Shown piece by piece: positions 46,531-58,589 of a DNA stretch of 64,000 nucleotides. The notes beneath the pieces are model-generated. The model worked only from the letters and a program-made list of their open reading frames with translations. It searched no databases and was not told where the DNA came from. Within the stretch, counting starts at the first letter, position 1, and each line of letters begins with the position of its first letter. Position numbers and translations under genes: made by a program. This DNA is from Lachancea thermotolerans CBS 6340 (taxonomy: Eukaryota > Ascomycota > Saccharomycetes > Saccharomycetales > Saccharomycetaceae), in assembly GCF_000142805.1 (NCBI RefSeq), contig NC_013082.1, forward strand, positions 1,426,001-1,490,000. The letters run 5' to 3'.

Positions 46531-48930
46531 TCACCTGAGCATTCCGTCTAATTTATGTTGTACTTCCTTAAGTACATCTCTTATTTCACCTGGCTTCCTT
46601 ATTAAGAAAAGTTCATCACGTTGAAACTTCTTGAGATTGTTTTCGTCATCTGAACAATCGCTCTGATCACCCTCGCTTTCAAGCTCTAGAAGCTTGATAT
46701 AGTCCCGAAGACAGAATATTTTGATCTCTCCACGTTCAGACATCTGGTTCCACTCTGCAGGCCCCATAGATTGTAAGCGCCTTCTCTTCGAAACACGGGA
46801 CTTCTCGAAGTGTGCGACAAAGAAAAACGGGCAAATAGTCTTACATGCTGCACAGAAGATGTCATCGTCTCCATCGTCATCGCTTCCAAATTCGTTGTCA
46901 CTAGCGCTTGTGTGTTCGTCGTCTTCAAAGTCTGGCTCCCGATAGTCGTGTCGCACAGTGACTTTGACATCCACCTGGGTCTTGTCGCTTATGCGCCGCC
47001 GTGTGATGCCGGTTGCTTCTACACGGTTATTCAGAATCTTGGAAAGCTGATCTATGCTTTTAACTTCCTGGTTAAACATTGCCTCTAATTCTGTGTGACA
47101 ACTGCGGATAAGCGACTCGTCGAATTTCTTGGAATCATTTAGGTATTCTACCAATACTGTGAGCATCAGTTCCCACATGTCGAACACACAGCGTTTCCCG
47201 CTGCCAACGTAATCGCGGGTGGCTTCAATACCATAGGGCAGCCACAAGTCAAGCGTGAAATTGACAGCCTCGTTAAAGTTGTAGCCACTGTTAAAACCAG
47301 AGTGGTAGCATTTAGGGAATGTGATTATGTATTCCCCAGGGTATTGAATAGCTTTGAAGCAGCTTATTTTGGCTTCCTGAAAGCGTTTGTCATAAGGCGC
47401 AATTAACGTCACCAGCTGGTGAAGCAAGTCTGGCTGCTTCTGGAAAAGGTCCGGCGCCGTGTCTCTCATTAGTTTGTCAAACCTCTCGCAAGAACTTTCC
47501 GGAATGCTGTACCAAATCTTGGGATCTCCCTCGTGTTGATAGTTCGCACTGAGAGTGTATTGGTCTTCCAAGTGCCAGCAGAAAGTTGAGAATGTCGAGC
47601 CGATGTAGATCCAAGGAACGGTCATACCTGAGATCTTTTTTCCAAAGACAGATAAAAGTGAACCCTTTGCGCTTGGGAGATTAACAAGGTTCATGGGGTG
47701 TCTGACATACTCAAGGTACTGTTTATGTGCAATGTTGTCGTCTTTCATAGCAGAAGGGATATATTGAGCCGTTGGAAAGCCTGTCATTTCTCCAGGGCCA
47801 ACGTTGTGTATATCTGCTCCATACCTAATAGGACTTGATTTGTCGATCTGTTCGACTTTGTCCCAAAACATCTTTTCAAGGTGCTCCAGGTTGTTGAGCT
47901 TATCGCCGTGAGGCCACCTTTCAGCGTCGTATTCACGACACATCTTCTGGAAAGCGGTCCTGGAATAGAACTTGTCCTCCTCTTTGAAACCGTAATATCC
48001 GTTTCCAAAAATGCAGTTGTTGCAAACCCACTTGCCTTTTGGAACCTCCTTGAGTGGCGGATCTAGGCAAAATATGTGGAAAGGTTTGTCACAAGAATCG
48101 CACAAAATGGTTTTAGTACGCTTGTTTGTGCGTTGACACAAAGTACACCCTTCTTCTTCTTCTTCTTCTTCTTCTTCTTCTTCCTCATCATCCCCATCCG
48201 CTGGTTCTCCTTCTTCGCCATGATTCATGTCGTTCAAAAGAGAATTTGGAAACTTCTCAGCGTAGATGAGCTTGGAAAGCAAGGCCCCGCTCCCGTCGTG
48301 TTCTCTTGTTCTTTTTTGCAAAAACTCATAGTAAGGCGCTAAGATACTAAAAAATGCGTCTTTTGCAGAGACTTGAGGCACACTAAGCTCTTTGGCTACG
48401 TGCTTCCATAAGGTTTGATTGTTCTCAATCTCGCTTAGAGGAGCCAGCTTGAGTGCAGAGCCGGACTTGGCAGCGGTCTGGCTCTCGAGATCAGCCGCGC
48501 TGAACCTCGGACGTTTGCGTCCCATGTTTCGCTCGGGAGCCAAGCTTTTGCTCGGATTAAAATACTTCGCTATAGTGATAAAAAGGTCATAGTAAAATAA
48601 CCTTTTGTCGCCAACATCCGTGTATGGCTTCCTCAGATGTTTCTCTGTTCGACGACTGCCTCTCATATAAAAGTTGTTGAGCTGCTTCATGAGAAACAGC
48701 CTGCCTCGATTAAGGATATTGAGCTCGTTTAGGTACTGTAGTCGCACCCGAAACTTGAACTGGTCTTCGTTAATAGAAAGCGGTGGCCTAAAATCTGAGG
48801 GCGGCACAAGCTTGACCATGCCATAGACATGGCCCAGTCGACGAACGTGAGTTTGCGAGAGAAATCCGATAGGGTCCTCCATCTCTGCTGCCGTTGGGTG
48901 AAGCACCGGTATGTGCTCTAGTTCTACCAT
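46531..48930 (-). CDS. JHD2: Jhd2, JmjC histone H3K4 demethylase
   Basis: Fe(II)/2-oxoglutarate dioxygenase of the KDM5/JARID family that removes methyl groups from histone H3 lysine 4. The product has 799 residues (S. cerevisiae 728). JmjN lies at about 6-45 (IPVLHPTAAEMEDPIGFL), a long acidic run at 248-260, then a PHD finger at 262-306 (CTLCQ...CDSCDKPFHIFCLDPPL...CNNC). JmjC lies at about 435-560 with iron ligands H453 and E455 (CWHLED) and H543 (CYHSGFNSGYNFNEA). A Cys-rich segment near 710 (FCAACKTICPFF) may be a degenerate C5HC2 finger. No ARID domain, as in S. cerevisiae. Confidence 0.95.
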   Translation of the reverse strand: MVELEHIPVLHPTAAEMEDPIGFLSQTHVRRLGHVYGMVKLVPPSDFRPPLSINEDQFKFRVRLQYLNELNILNRGRLFLMKQLNNFYMRGSRRTEKHLRKPYTDVGDKRLFYYDLFITIAKYFNPSKSLAPERNMGRKRPRFSAADLESQTAAKSGSALKLAPLSEIENNQTLWKHVAKELSVPQVSAKDAFFSILAPYYEFLQKRTREHDGSGALLSKLIYAEKFPNSLLNDMNHGEEGEPADGDDEEEEEEEEEEEEGCTLCQRTNKRTKTILCDSCDKPFHIFCLDPPLKEVPKGKWVCNNCIFGNGYYGFKEEDKFYSRTAFQKMCREYDAERWPHGDKLNNLEHLEKMFWDKVEQIDKSSPIRYGADIHNVGPGEMTGFPTAQYIPSAMKDDNIAHKQYLEYVRHPMNLVNLPSAKGSLLSVFGKKISGMTVPWIYIGSTFSTFCWHLEDQYTLSANYQHEGDPKIWYSIPESSCERFDKLMRDTAPDLFQKQPDLLHQLVTLIAPYDKRFQEAKISCFKAIQYPGEYIITFPKCYHSGFNSGYNFNEAVNFTLDLWLPYGIEATRDYVGSGKRCVFDMWELMLTVLVEYLNDSKKFDESLIRSCHTELEAMFNQEVKSIDQLSKILNNRVEATGITRRRISDKTQVDVKVTVRHDYREPDFEDDEHTSASDNEFGSDDDGDDDIFCAACKTICPFFFVAHFEKSRVSKRRRLQSMGPAEWNQMSERGEIKIFCLRDYIKLLELESEGDQSDCSDDENNLKKFQRDELFLIRKPGEIRDVLKEVQHKLDGMLR
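48151..48183 (-). repeat. GAA trinucleotide repeat inside JHD2
   Basis: Eleven consecutive TTC triplets on the plus strand (GAA on the coding strand) encode the core of a Glu run just before the PHD finger. Pure codon repetition, rather than mixed GAA/GAG, marks it as a true microsatellite. Confidence 0.9.
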
Positions 48931-49135
48931 TTCAAGCGGTTGTGGATGCTGTTATCTGGTACAGTTTTCTGTTTCCCCATGAACAGTGCCAGTAGGCCTC
49001 TACACCGCATTAGAGGCATGATGATGATGATGATACCTGTTATCTAAAAAAAATATTAAGATGGATTATCAAAAAAAAGCTATAAAGGTTAGTTCTTAAA
49101 GTCAGCCTAGTTTTATCGGTGCGTACAATCATAAT

Positions 49136-49142
49136 TGAGTCA
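49136..49142 (+). promoter_or_regulatory. Gcn4-type TGAGTCA site upstream of PRO3
   Basis: A full TGAGTCA lies 20 bp before the PRO3 ATG. It matches the Gcn4 consensus and the gene is biosynthetic, but the position is unusually close to the start codon. Confidence 0.4.
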
Positions 49143-49162
49143 CAGCGTCTTCCCCAAATCCA

Positions 49163-50020
49163 ATGTCTGATTCAGCACGCTACACCCTAACTATTCTTGG
49201 CTGCGGCGTTATGGGCCAAGCCCTTTTGTCTGCTATTTACAACGCTCCTGAGGCATCCGCAGAAACAAAAAAGCTTTATCCATCAAAAATCATAACTTGC
49301 AACCATGATAAAGACTCTACTAGCCAAGTTGTAAAGCTACTGGAGGGATTTGGCGAGTCGCCCAATGGGATAGAGGTTGAGTGCACTTACAACGACAACG
49401 AGAGGGCCGTGGATGAGGCGAGTGTTGTACTGTTGTCGACAAAGCCATTCCTTGCCCAGGAGGTGCTGAGCGCTGTGCCGGTGAAGAAGAAGCTTCTCAT
49501 TTCGCTAGTCGCAGGCTGGACCATTGGTCAGTTGGGCGAGTACTCGCAGTATGTGACCAGAATCATGACCAACACGCCTGCCAAGTTTGGCTATGGTATG
49601 GCTGTCCTCTCTCACTCTGACAGTGTTTCTGAGGAAAACAAGGCTCTGGTTCGCGAGCTAGTTGGCCGTGTCGGCAGCTGTATTGAGCTGCCAGAGAAAA
49701 ACATGGATGCTGCCACTGCGCTGGTTGGATCAGGCCCAGCTTTCGCGCTCCTGGTTCTGGAATCTTTCATGGAGAGCGGACTCAAATTAGGAATTCCGCT
49801 CAAGGAGAGCAAGCTCTGTGCGATGAAGGTGCTGGAGGGCACTATCAAAATGGTCGAGAAGACAGGCGAGCACCCCAGCGTCTTGAAACACCAGGTGTGC
49901 ACCCCAGGCGGGACCACAATCGCGGGTTTGTGTGTTATGGAGGAGAACGGTGTTAGAAGCGGTATCATCAAGGGTGTGGAAGAAGCCGCCGCCGTCGCGT
50001 CCCGTTTAGGTAAGAAGTGA
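49163..50020 (+). CDS. PRO3: Delta-1-pyrroline-5-carboxylate reductase
   Basis: Last enzyme of proline biosynthesis, reducing P5C to proline with NAD(P)H in the cytosol. The product is 285 residues (S. cerevisiae 286). The N-terminal Rossmann motif is [12 protein letters not shown] (about residues 11-22). The core includes [24 protein letters not shown] and [21 protein letters not shown]. The P5CR signature near the C-terminus is complete ([21 protein letters not shown], then [18 protein letters not shown]). The ATG at 49163 is the first in frame. Divergent from JHD2. Confidence 0.97.
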   Translation: MSDSARYTLTILGCGVMGQALLSAIYNAPEASAETKKLYPSKIITCNHDKDSTSQVVKLLEGFGESPNGIEVECTYNDNERAVDEASVVLLSTKPFLAQEVLSAVPVKKKLLISLVAGWTIGQLGEYSQYVTRIMTNTPAKFGYGMAVLSHSDSVSEENKALVRELVGRVGSCIELPEKNMDAATALVGSGPAFALLVLESFMESGLKLGIPLKESKLCAMKVLEGTIKMVEKTGEHPSVLKHQVCTPGGTTIAGLCVMEENGVRSGIIKGVEEAAAVASRLGKK

Positions 50021-52742
<2,722 letters not shown>

Positions 52743-53365
52743 GCTGCAGTAACGTTGTTGAACGCCGGGTCTTCTTAGTCTCCCTCCTACCTCATTACTG
52801 ATGCATGTACAGAAGAAGCCATTGGAAGAAATTTAAGAATACAAGAGAGCTGGAAGACACCCTTCGATTTTTTTTAAAACAATACATTTATGATGATGAT
52901 GATATTTCTGTTGACGCAAAGGGCTTTTCCTGAAAATCTCAAGAGCTGGATCATTGTTATGGGTCCCAATAACGTGTGGTAGCTGCTGCATTGTGCTAAG
53001 GCCCTAACAAGCCTGCGGGAGCGAGGGAACTTGCCTTAATCCTTCTACCCATCAACTCCCTTATCGACTTTCGACTTTCGACTTTTTTTATATTCAAATA
53101 GTATCCAAAATACAACGAAAAAACCTTTTTTCAGTAAAAGGTGTGGTTAAAAAGTGCGTAATATATATAGCTGGTAGTTGGCCTTCTTAGAAGACGAGGG
53201 GACTATTCTGGAGATTCTATTCATTTATCTATCTCTTATCCCCACAACATCTATAACCAAAATGATATCACGTGCCGGTCCAAACTCGGACTGCAATTTA
53301 TCTGGAGCTGGGGCTAGTGATTATCGCTTGCCGCTTAGTTTGAAGGAACAGCTCGGGTGTCAGCA
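52743..53365. other. ATP2-IBA57 intergenic region with simple repeats
   Basis: This 623-bp tandem spacer holds an ATG/GAT microsatellite near 52889-52903 and three exact CGACTTT units at 53065-53085. It also has AT-rich runs with ATATATATAG near 53160 and a CACGTG at 53269-53274. The last of these lies within about 100 bp of the IBA57 ATG and may be a promoter element. No RNA gene was recognised. Confidence 0.5.
53065..53085 (+). repeat. CGACTTT x3 tandem repeat
   Basis: Three perfect 7-bp units run without interruption and are followed by a T-run. The repeat is in the ATP2-IBA57 spacer and has no obvious function. Confidence 0.85.
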
Positions 53366-54808
53366 ATGGCACTAAAACGTTCGGCAGCTGCGTTGGTCCG
53401 AAATGGACAGTATATACTGCAGTCATCGAGACGATCAAGCTCTCTCGCGCGTTTTCAGTATTGTGAGCTCCCGAACAAGTCTCATGTGCACGTCAGAGGA
53501 CCTGACTCCGTGAAGTTCCTGAACGGCCTAGTTACTTCAAAGCTGCTTCCTACGTACGTGAAGAAAAAGCTGACCACAATATCTGTCGAAGAAGAAGACG
53601 GGATCGAGTCTGAGAATGTTGAGCAGTTTGATATGACTAAAGGCAACTGGGGTCTGTTTAATGAAGCTGGAGAGTTTGGCCCATTTTTATCGAGATTTGG
53701 CACATATACTGGACTCTTAAACAGTAAGGGCAGGCTGCTTACAGATGCGATTATATATCCTGTTCCCCTTTTGATCGATAGCGGCCCCGCGCGCAAATAT
53801 CCCGAGTTCTTGGTGGAAGTAGATCGCTCAATAAGCGACAAAATCGAGAAGATATTTGATTCTCACACACTGGTAAGCAAAGTCAAGAGCCACTTAGTAC
53901 CTGATCAGAAGCTTAGGACATGGCATGTCTCAATTGGCTTTCCGCAAATGGCCGGTCTCGAGGAAAACCCGTGGATCAACAATCTTATGACGCCTCTAGA
54001 GGCCTTAAAAACGCGCGAGAGCTCGCTCTCATTCGCGCAGCACCTTCTCGCAACCTTCTTCGCGGGTGCAGAAGACAAAATAGTAGCCGCGTTCATCGAC
54101 GCCCGCTACAATAGTACCCTATTTAATGATCCACATGCTCCGCAAGTTTTCCGTATCATAACGCGAGCCGAGACCACAGATTTGAGCAAATCATTTAATC
54201 CACAAGGCTTTCCCTTCGATTTCGCCATAGAGGCGGTAACACCACATCATGCGCGTTGCCAACGTTTTGAAAGCGGCCTCATTGATGGCCTTGAAGACTT
54301 CAGACCCGAAACGCTTCTCCCACTCGAACTCAACTTCGATTTCCTACCGAATGCAGTTAGTTTCGACAAGGGCTGCTACGTGGGCCAGGAGCTCACAGCG
54401 CGGACATTCTCCACAGGCATTCTTCGAAAAAGGGCAGTACCTGTCAAGATCGAAAACTCGCACTTTCTACAGGGAGCAGGCTTCGAGAAATACCCGGCGA
54501 TTTTGGTCGAGAAAGAAAGCAATGGAGACCAGGTAGAACCCTCGCCCCAGCCGCTAAGCCCTTTTTCCAGCTCCGTTATTCCAAGGAAACAAAGGCGCCA
54601 GAGGCCAGCTGGCTCATTACTGTGCTTTGAGGGCGACCGCGGCATTGCCATCCTCCGCTCTGAGTACTTTCAAAGCGCCTTTACCGACGCGGTCGACAGG
54701 CCCACCTTTCGTGTCGAACTGCCTGACACCGACGCCAGGGTCACCATTGTCCCTCAGGTTCCGCAATGGTACGAAGAGTGGCTAGAGCAAGAGGAACAAA
54801 ACGAATAA
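53366..54808 (+). CDS. IBA57: Iba57, mitochondrial Fe-S cluster assembly factor
   Basis: Mitochondrial matrix protein that with Isa1/Isa2 matures [4Fe-4S] proteins such as aconitase and the radical-SAM enzymes Bio2 and Lip5. From the ATG at 53366 (MALKRSAAAL) the product is 480 residues (S. cerevisiae 497); an upstream GTG is not used. The start is Arg/Ser/Ala-rich, a presequence. The GcvT-like fold begins at HVHVRGPDSVKFLNGLVTS and contains NSKGRLLTDAIIYP and the family-defining KGCYVGQELTAR near residue 335. A Ser/Pro-rich insert follows in the C-terminal domain. Confidence 0.95.
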   Translation: MALKRSAAALVRNGQYILQSSRRSSSLARFQYCELPNKSHVHVRGPDSVKFLNGLVTSKLLPTYVKKKLTTISVEEEDGIESENVEQFDMTKGNWGLFNEAGEFGPFLSRFGTYTGLLNSKGRLLTDAIIYPVPLLIDSGPARKYPEFLVEVDRSISDKIEKIFDSHTLVSKVKSHLVPDQKLRTWHVSIGFPQMAGLEENPWINNLMTPLEALKTRESSLSFAQHLLATFFAGAEDKIVAAFIDARYNSTLFNDPHAPQVFRIITRAETTDLSKSFNPQGFPFDFAIEAVTPHHARCQRFESGLIDGLEDFRPETLLPLELNFDFLPNAVSFDKGCYVGQELTARTFSTGILRKRAVPVKIENSHFLQGAGFEKYPAILVEKESNGDQVEPSPQPLSPFSSSVIPRKQRRQRPAGSLLCFEGDRGIAILRSEYFQSAFTDAVDRPTFRVELPDTDARVTIVPQVPQWYEEWLEQEEQNE

Positions 54809-55470
54809 AATCCCTTCCCAACGCAGGCCAATAAACCCTACTAATACTATTGATTTATTATAGCACCACAGCGCATATATATTCTGATGTTTTACTATCA
54901 CCTACAATAGCTTCTAGTTGGTTCGTGATCCCCGACGCCAGGAACTAACGGAAGATAGAACTGACATTTACGATTTTATGAGACTGTTTAACCCATACAC
55001 CTTTAAACCCATACATATCTGGTTATGGATTTCTTCCTCCAAAAATTGAGTGGGTAAAAATTCAACAAAATAGAGCCGCAACAACGGTCAATAATCTCTC
55101 AGAAATCCCCACAGCAGACAGGAAAGTTAGCCTGCGTAAAGCCAGCGCGGCAGAGGGGCACGCGTGGGAGTCCCCGGCAGTTACTGTGGCCTCCAGCGTG
55201 GACCAACGGCCCTCTCTGGACGGCTCCCTGCCTAGCATCGCAGGCTCTGCCGGCGGAACTCCCCTGGTCTCTGCCTAGCTTCCACGCGTGCCCCGGCCCA
55301 CCTCCGCCTAGCTCCAGGCGGGGGCCCCCGGCAGGCCCGTGCAAGCTGCGGTTGGTGAACTTTTTCACGAAGTTTTCCAGCCCTGGTGGAACACAAGGTG
55401 GGCATAGATTTCAAACTTGTTGTCTTGATACCATAGTGCGAATACCTAAGGAACCACAGAGTGTGTAAAG
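54809..55470. promoter_or_regulatory. RPS5 upstream region with Rap1 sites and a GC-rich island
   Basis: This 662-bp region contains two tandem Rap1-type sites near 54990-55018, then an AT-rich stretch. A strongly GC-rich block at about 55110-55350 follows, before the RPS5 leader. Inside the block GGGGCACGCGTGG (55155-55167) and its exact reverse complement (55282-55294) form 13-bp arms separated by 114 bp, and GCCTAGC recurs three times between and beside them. S. cerevisiae ribosomal protein promoters usually have Rap1 sites followed by a T-rich region, so the GC block is unusual. Confidence 0.6.
54989..55018. promoter_or_regulatory. Tandem Rap1-type binding sites upstream of RPS5
   Basis: TTTAACCCATACACC and TTTAAACCCATACATAT follow each other with about 15 bp between equivalent positions. 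Both match the Rap1 core ACCCATACA, and paired Rap1 sites are typical of yeast ribosomal protein genes. They lie about 450-480 bp from the RPS5 ATG, farther than usual. Confidence 0.75.
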
Positions 55471-56154
55471 ATGTCTGATCACGAACACGAAGCTCCAGTT
55501 GAAGTTCAAGAAGACTTTGAAGTCGTGGAGGAGTTCACTCCTGTTGAGTTGGCCACCGCCATCCCAGAGGACGTGCAGAAGGCCCAGAACGAGATCAAGT
55601 TGTTCAACAAGTGGTCTTTCAAGAACGTTGAGGTGAAGGACGCCTCTCTGGTCGACTACGTCCAGATCGGTCAGTCCATCTTCGTCCCTCACACCGCTGG
55701 CCGTTATGCCAACAAGAGATTCAGAAAGGCTCAGTGCCCAATCATCGAGAGATTGACCAACTCCTTGATGATGAACGGTAGAAACAACGGTAAGAAGTTG
55801 AAGGCCGTCAGAATTGTCAAGCACACTTTGGACATCATCAACGTCTTGACCGACCAGAACCCATTGCAGGTTGTTGTCGACGCCGTCACCAACACCGGCC
55901 CAAGAGAAGACACCACCAGAGTCGGTGGTGGTGGTGCTGCCAGACGTCAGGCCGTCGATGTTTCTCCATTGAGAAGAGTTAACCAGGCTATTGCTTTGTT
56001 GACCATCGGTGCTAGAGAGGCTTCTTTCAGAAACATCAAGACCATTGCCGAAACTTTGGCTGAAGAATTGATCAACGCCGCCAAGGGTTCCTCCACCTCT
56101 TACGCCATCAAGAAGAAGGACGAATTGGAACGTGTTGCCAAGTCCAACCGTTAA
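55471..56154 (+). CDS. RPS5: Ribosomal protein uS7 (Rps5)
   Basis: Essential protein of the 40S head near the E site that contacts mRNA and tRNA. The 227-residue product (S. cerevisiae 225) has an acidic yeast-type N-terminus, then the uS7 core: [20 protein letters not shown]-type (here [20 protein letters not shown]), [41 protein letters not shown] and [20 protein letters not shown]. It ends [12 protein letters not shown]. Codon use is that of a very highly expressed gene. There is no intron in the coding part. Confidence 0.99.
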   Translation: MSDHEHEAPVEVQEDFEVVEEFTPVELATAIPEDVQKAQNEIKLFNKWSFKNVEVKDASLVDYVQIGQSIFVPHTAGRYANKRFRKAQCPIIERLTNSLMMNGRNNGKKLKAVRIVKHTLDIINVLTDQNPLQVVVDAVTNTGPREDTTRVGGGGAARRQAVDVSPLRRVNQAIALLTIGAREASFRNIKTIAETLAEELINAAKGSSTSYAIKKKDELERVAKSNR

Positions 56155-57089
56155 AAAGGGACAAAATTTTACTCTGGGTTCATTTTACCCTTTTTATCTC
56201 TTTGTATTTGTACACTTTCGCCTCTGTAATGAAGCTAAGGGAAATATAAGATCAGTTATATAAAATAACAAGCCTTAATCATTTTGTTTTGTCGGTCCGG
56301 CGAGTGGCTGCCTTGTTTTGCTTTTGTATTCTCGTGTTGTGGAAAGAAAGCTCACTAGGTGGCCCGCTCAACGTGAGAGCGCGGATGATTAGAGCCGAGC
56401 CTTGCGCTCACTTCTCTTCAGGCGCTCTTAATACCCACTGCTCGCGCGATTGTACTTTTGGCGGCGTTCGAAAGTAATTTGCAGAGCTGTCTATTAAAGC
56501 GAATTAAGTGCCGACACGTCAAACAAACCCATCAAGTAGTCAAACGTCGAGGCGCTAACAAGAGCCGATCATTCATGGAGATCTTGATAAGTTATCACAA
56601 GACTGTCCTCAAGGCATTAATTTGCCCATAGGTTGCTGAAACGGTGTCACAACCGTCGCTTATGACATAAACCATAGAGTCTCAACCTCGGTCTGCTTTG
56701 CACAAAGCGTTACAGTGCACACTCCCCAAAGCGTAAAGCAACTACACCTTGATTAAATGTGCTGCAAGAAACCCGCTTTTTTTGGTTGAGGGCTTGAGGT
56801 TGTGTTCAGAACTCTGTTCTGTAGCATTGTTAGTGGTGAATGTGCTTTTCATATTGCAAAACATAAATTTATTATTCTTGTGCATCTGTTAATCAATGGC
56901 TGATCTGAAAGCGGTCAGAACTTAGCAGTTGCCTACAAAATAGAGTATTCGCCTTGGAGGTCGTAATGGTTCGAAAACCACTCATTTGTCTGTGTATAAC
57001 AGCGAATCATTTTCTTCGTAGTGTTTTTTAGATGTCTATTGACTTCTATTAAGCGATCAAAGCACTCTACGAGGCCGAATGTTCCTCTC
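56155..57089. other. Long intergenic region between convergent RPS5 and the MFS gene
   Basis: Convergent yeast genes are normally separated by 20-300 bp, so 935 bp with no protein-coding content is notable. Composition is mixed and no microsatellite is present. A GGTTCGAAAACCA near 56968 looks partly like a tRNA B box but no A box or cloverleaf fits. The stretch 56340-56480 is more GC-rich and could be transcribed. I cannot name any RNA here. Confidence 0.5.
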
Positions 57090-58400
57090 TCAAGCGTTGG
57101 TAGTTTTTAAAATGTGCGAGTCAACCCCAATAAATAAAACGGCGAGGACAAGATCAGCCAGAATCACAAAACCACCACTTATCAAGTAGCATGCCCAAAG
57201 GAGACCTTTATCTGCTAATATCCCTGTAAATATAGGCCCAATGCAGCGCGCAAATGTTTTTCCGATGTTAACAATACCCATTACTCTCGTCAAATCTCCC
57301 GGCTTGATAATGTTAGTCAAAAGGATTTGCCGAGGTGTGACGTCCATTGCCATGGTCAGGTTATAAAGGTTGAAGAAAAGTATCGACAACGAAAGGTGGC
57401 CCTCTGCGAATGGAATCAGCATAAAAAATATAGCTGACGGCACCTGCACCAGAAGAGTGGCTTTTACAGGGCCAAACATCCGGGCCACCGAAGACGATGG
57501 AAGCGAGGAGAGCGCCATGACTATCTTTGCAACAAAGAACAAAGCCCCCAATGCCATTGAACTTAAGTGGAACACGACCGAGTAGTAGAATACGGTCCAA
57601 GCACTCGTCATGAACCCATACCCGAATGAGTCCAGCATAAAGATGATGAGTAACTTAAACATAACAGATCTCGTCTCAGGAGCCAACCCTGCAATCTTCC
57701 GAGTAGCTGTTTCGACCAATGGAGTTGTCTCATCCAATGCCTGTTGCGGGTCTTGTTGCTCAAGCTGATGCGCGTCGAGCTCAGCGTCGTCAGATAAAAA
57801 TACAATAGTGAGAAGCTTCCCGAATGCAAGAAGCGCATAAAGTACAAACACAGCCTTATAGCACTGAACATTGGTTTCAAGAATTTTGTGTTCTTGAAGA
57901 GCCTGAACGAGCCACCCACAAAACACTGAGCCTAGCGCGCTTCCCAAGGTACTTACAAGGGAATGAACGGCGTAAATCTCAGGCCTCTGGTTATGCGGCG
58001 TCAAATGGGCTATCATGGACTCTTCTATTGACTTGAAAGGACCAACTTCGTCACTTGAGGGCGATATTACTCCAAAGATAGCGAAGATCAACAGTACGTA
58101 GAAGTTTTCACTCCAGCTGAAGACGATGCCGCTTAGCACCATCATTACAGCCCCATATGTGAGCACTCTCCTTCGACCCCAAGAATCTGCATGCCAAGTC
58201 AACAAGTAAGAAATACACACATCTCCTACCAGCGTAAGGGACATGAACCATCCCATCTCCCGTTCCGAGATCCCAATCTCGTTGAGAAACAAGGTCAGAA
58301 CCTGGTTTGTGAGGCCATAGGAAGCAAGTCTAAGAAAAGCTGATGCTAGACAAAGTTTGATATCTAGCCGAGAAGCCTTCAACACTCGCCAAGATTCCAT
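57090..58400 (-). CDS. Major facilitator superfamily transporter, YJR124C orthologue
   Basis: Membrane transporter with unknown substrate. The 436-residue product (S. cerevisiae YJR124C is 448) starts MESWRVLKASRLDIK at 58400; the frame above has only a TTG. About twelve hydrophobic segments are visible, with an MFS-like loop after segment 2 (LTWHADSWGRRRVLTYG, the D-x3-GRR motif) and a long charged central loop at about 205-240 (ELDAHQLEQQDPQQALDETT). Synteny beside RPS5 (YJR123W) supports orthology. Confidence 0.88.
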   Translation of the reverse strand: MESWRVLKASRLDIKLCLASAFLRLASYGLTNQVLTLFLNEIGISEREMGWFMSLTLVGDVCISYLLTWHADSWGRRRVLTYGAVMMVLSGIVFSWSENFYVLLIFAIFGVISPSSDEVGPFKSIEESMIAHLTPHNQRPEIYAVHSLVSTLGSALGSVFCGWLVQALQEHKILETNVQCYKAVFVLYALLAFGKLLTIVFLSDDAELDAHQLEQQDPQQALDETTPLVETATRKIAGLAPETRSVMFKLLIIFMLDSFGYGFMTSAWTVFYYSVVFHLSSMALGALFFVAKIVMALSSLPSSSVARMFGPVKATLLVQVPSAIFFMLIPFAEGHLSLSILFFNLYNLTMAMDVTPRQILLTNIIKPGDLTRVMGIVNIGKTFARCIGPIFTGILADKGLLWACYLISGGFVILADLVLAVLFIGVDSHILKTTNA

Positions 58401-58589
58401 TTCACCTAGTTTTGTCAACCGATGAGCTTACCAGTATGCATCTTTATTAGGTCCTAAACTTTTTCAGCCCAGGAAGTTGTAATTAATAGCAGACTCATCG
58501 CGGTGATTCAATTTCACGCATAAACAGCAAGACGCGCTAGGTGGACCTAAATCCAGCAGTTACCGTTGGACACACGCGAACTTCCAGCG

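Noticed and set aside
53261-53377. 38-codon ATG frame overlapping the IBA57 start
   Set aside because: It begins beside a CACGTG promoter-type element, so transcription probably starts downstream of it.
56940-57000. tRNA-like B box GGTTCGAAAACC
   Set aside because: Spacing differs from GGTTCGANNCC and no A box or acceptor stem can be found.
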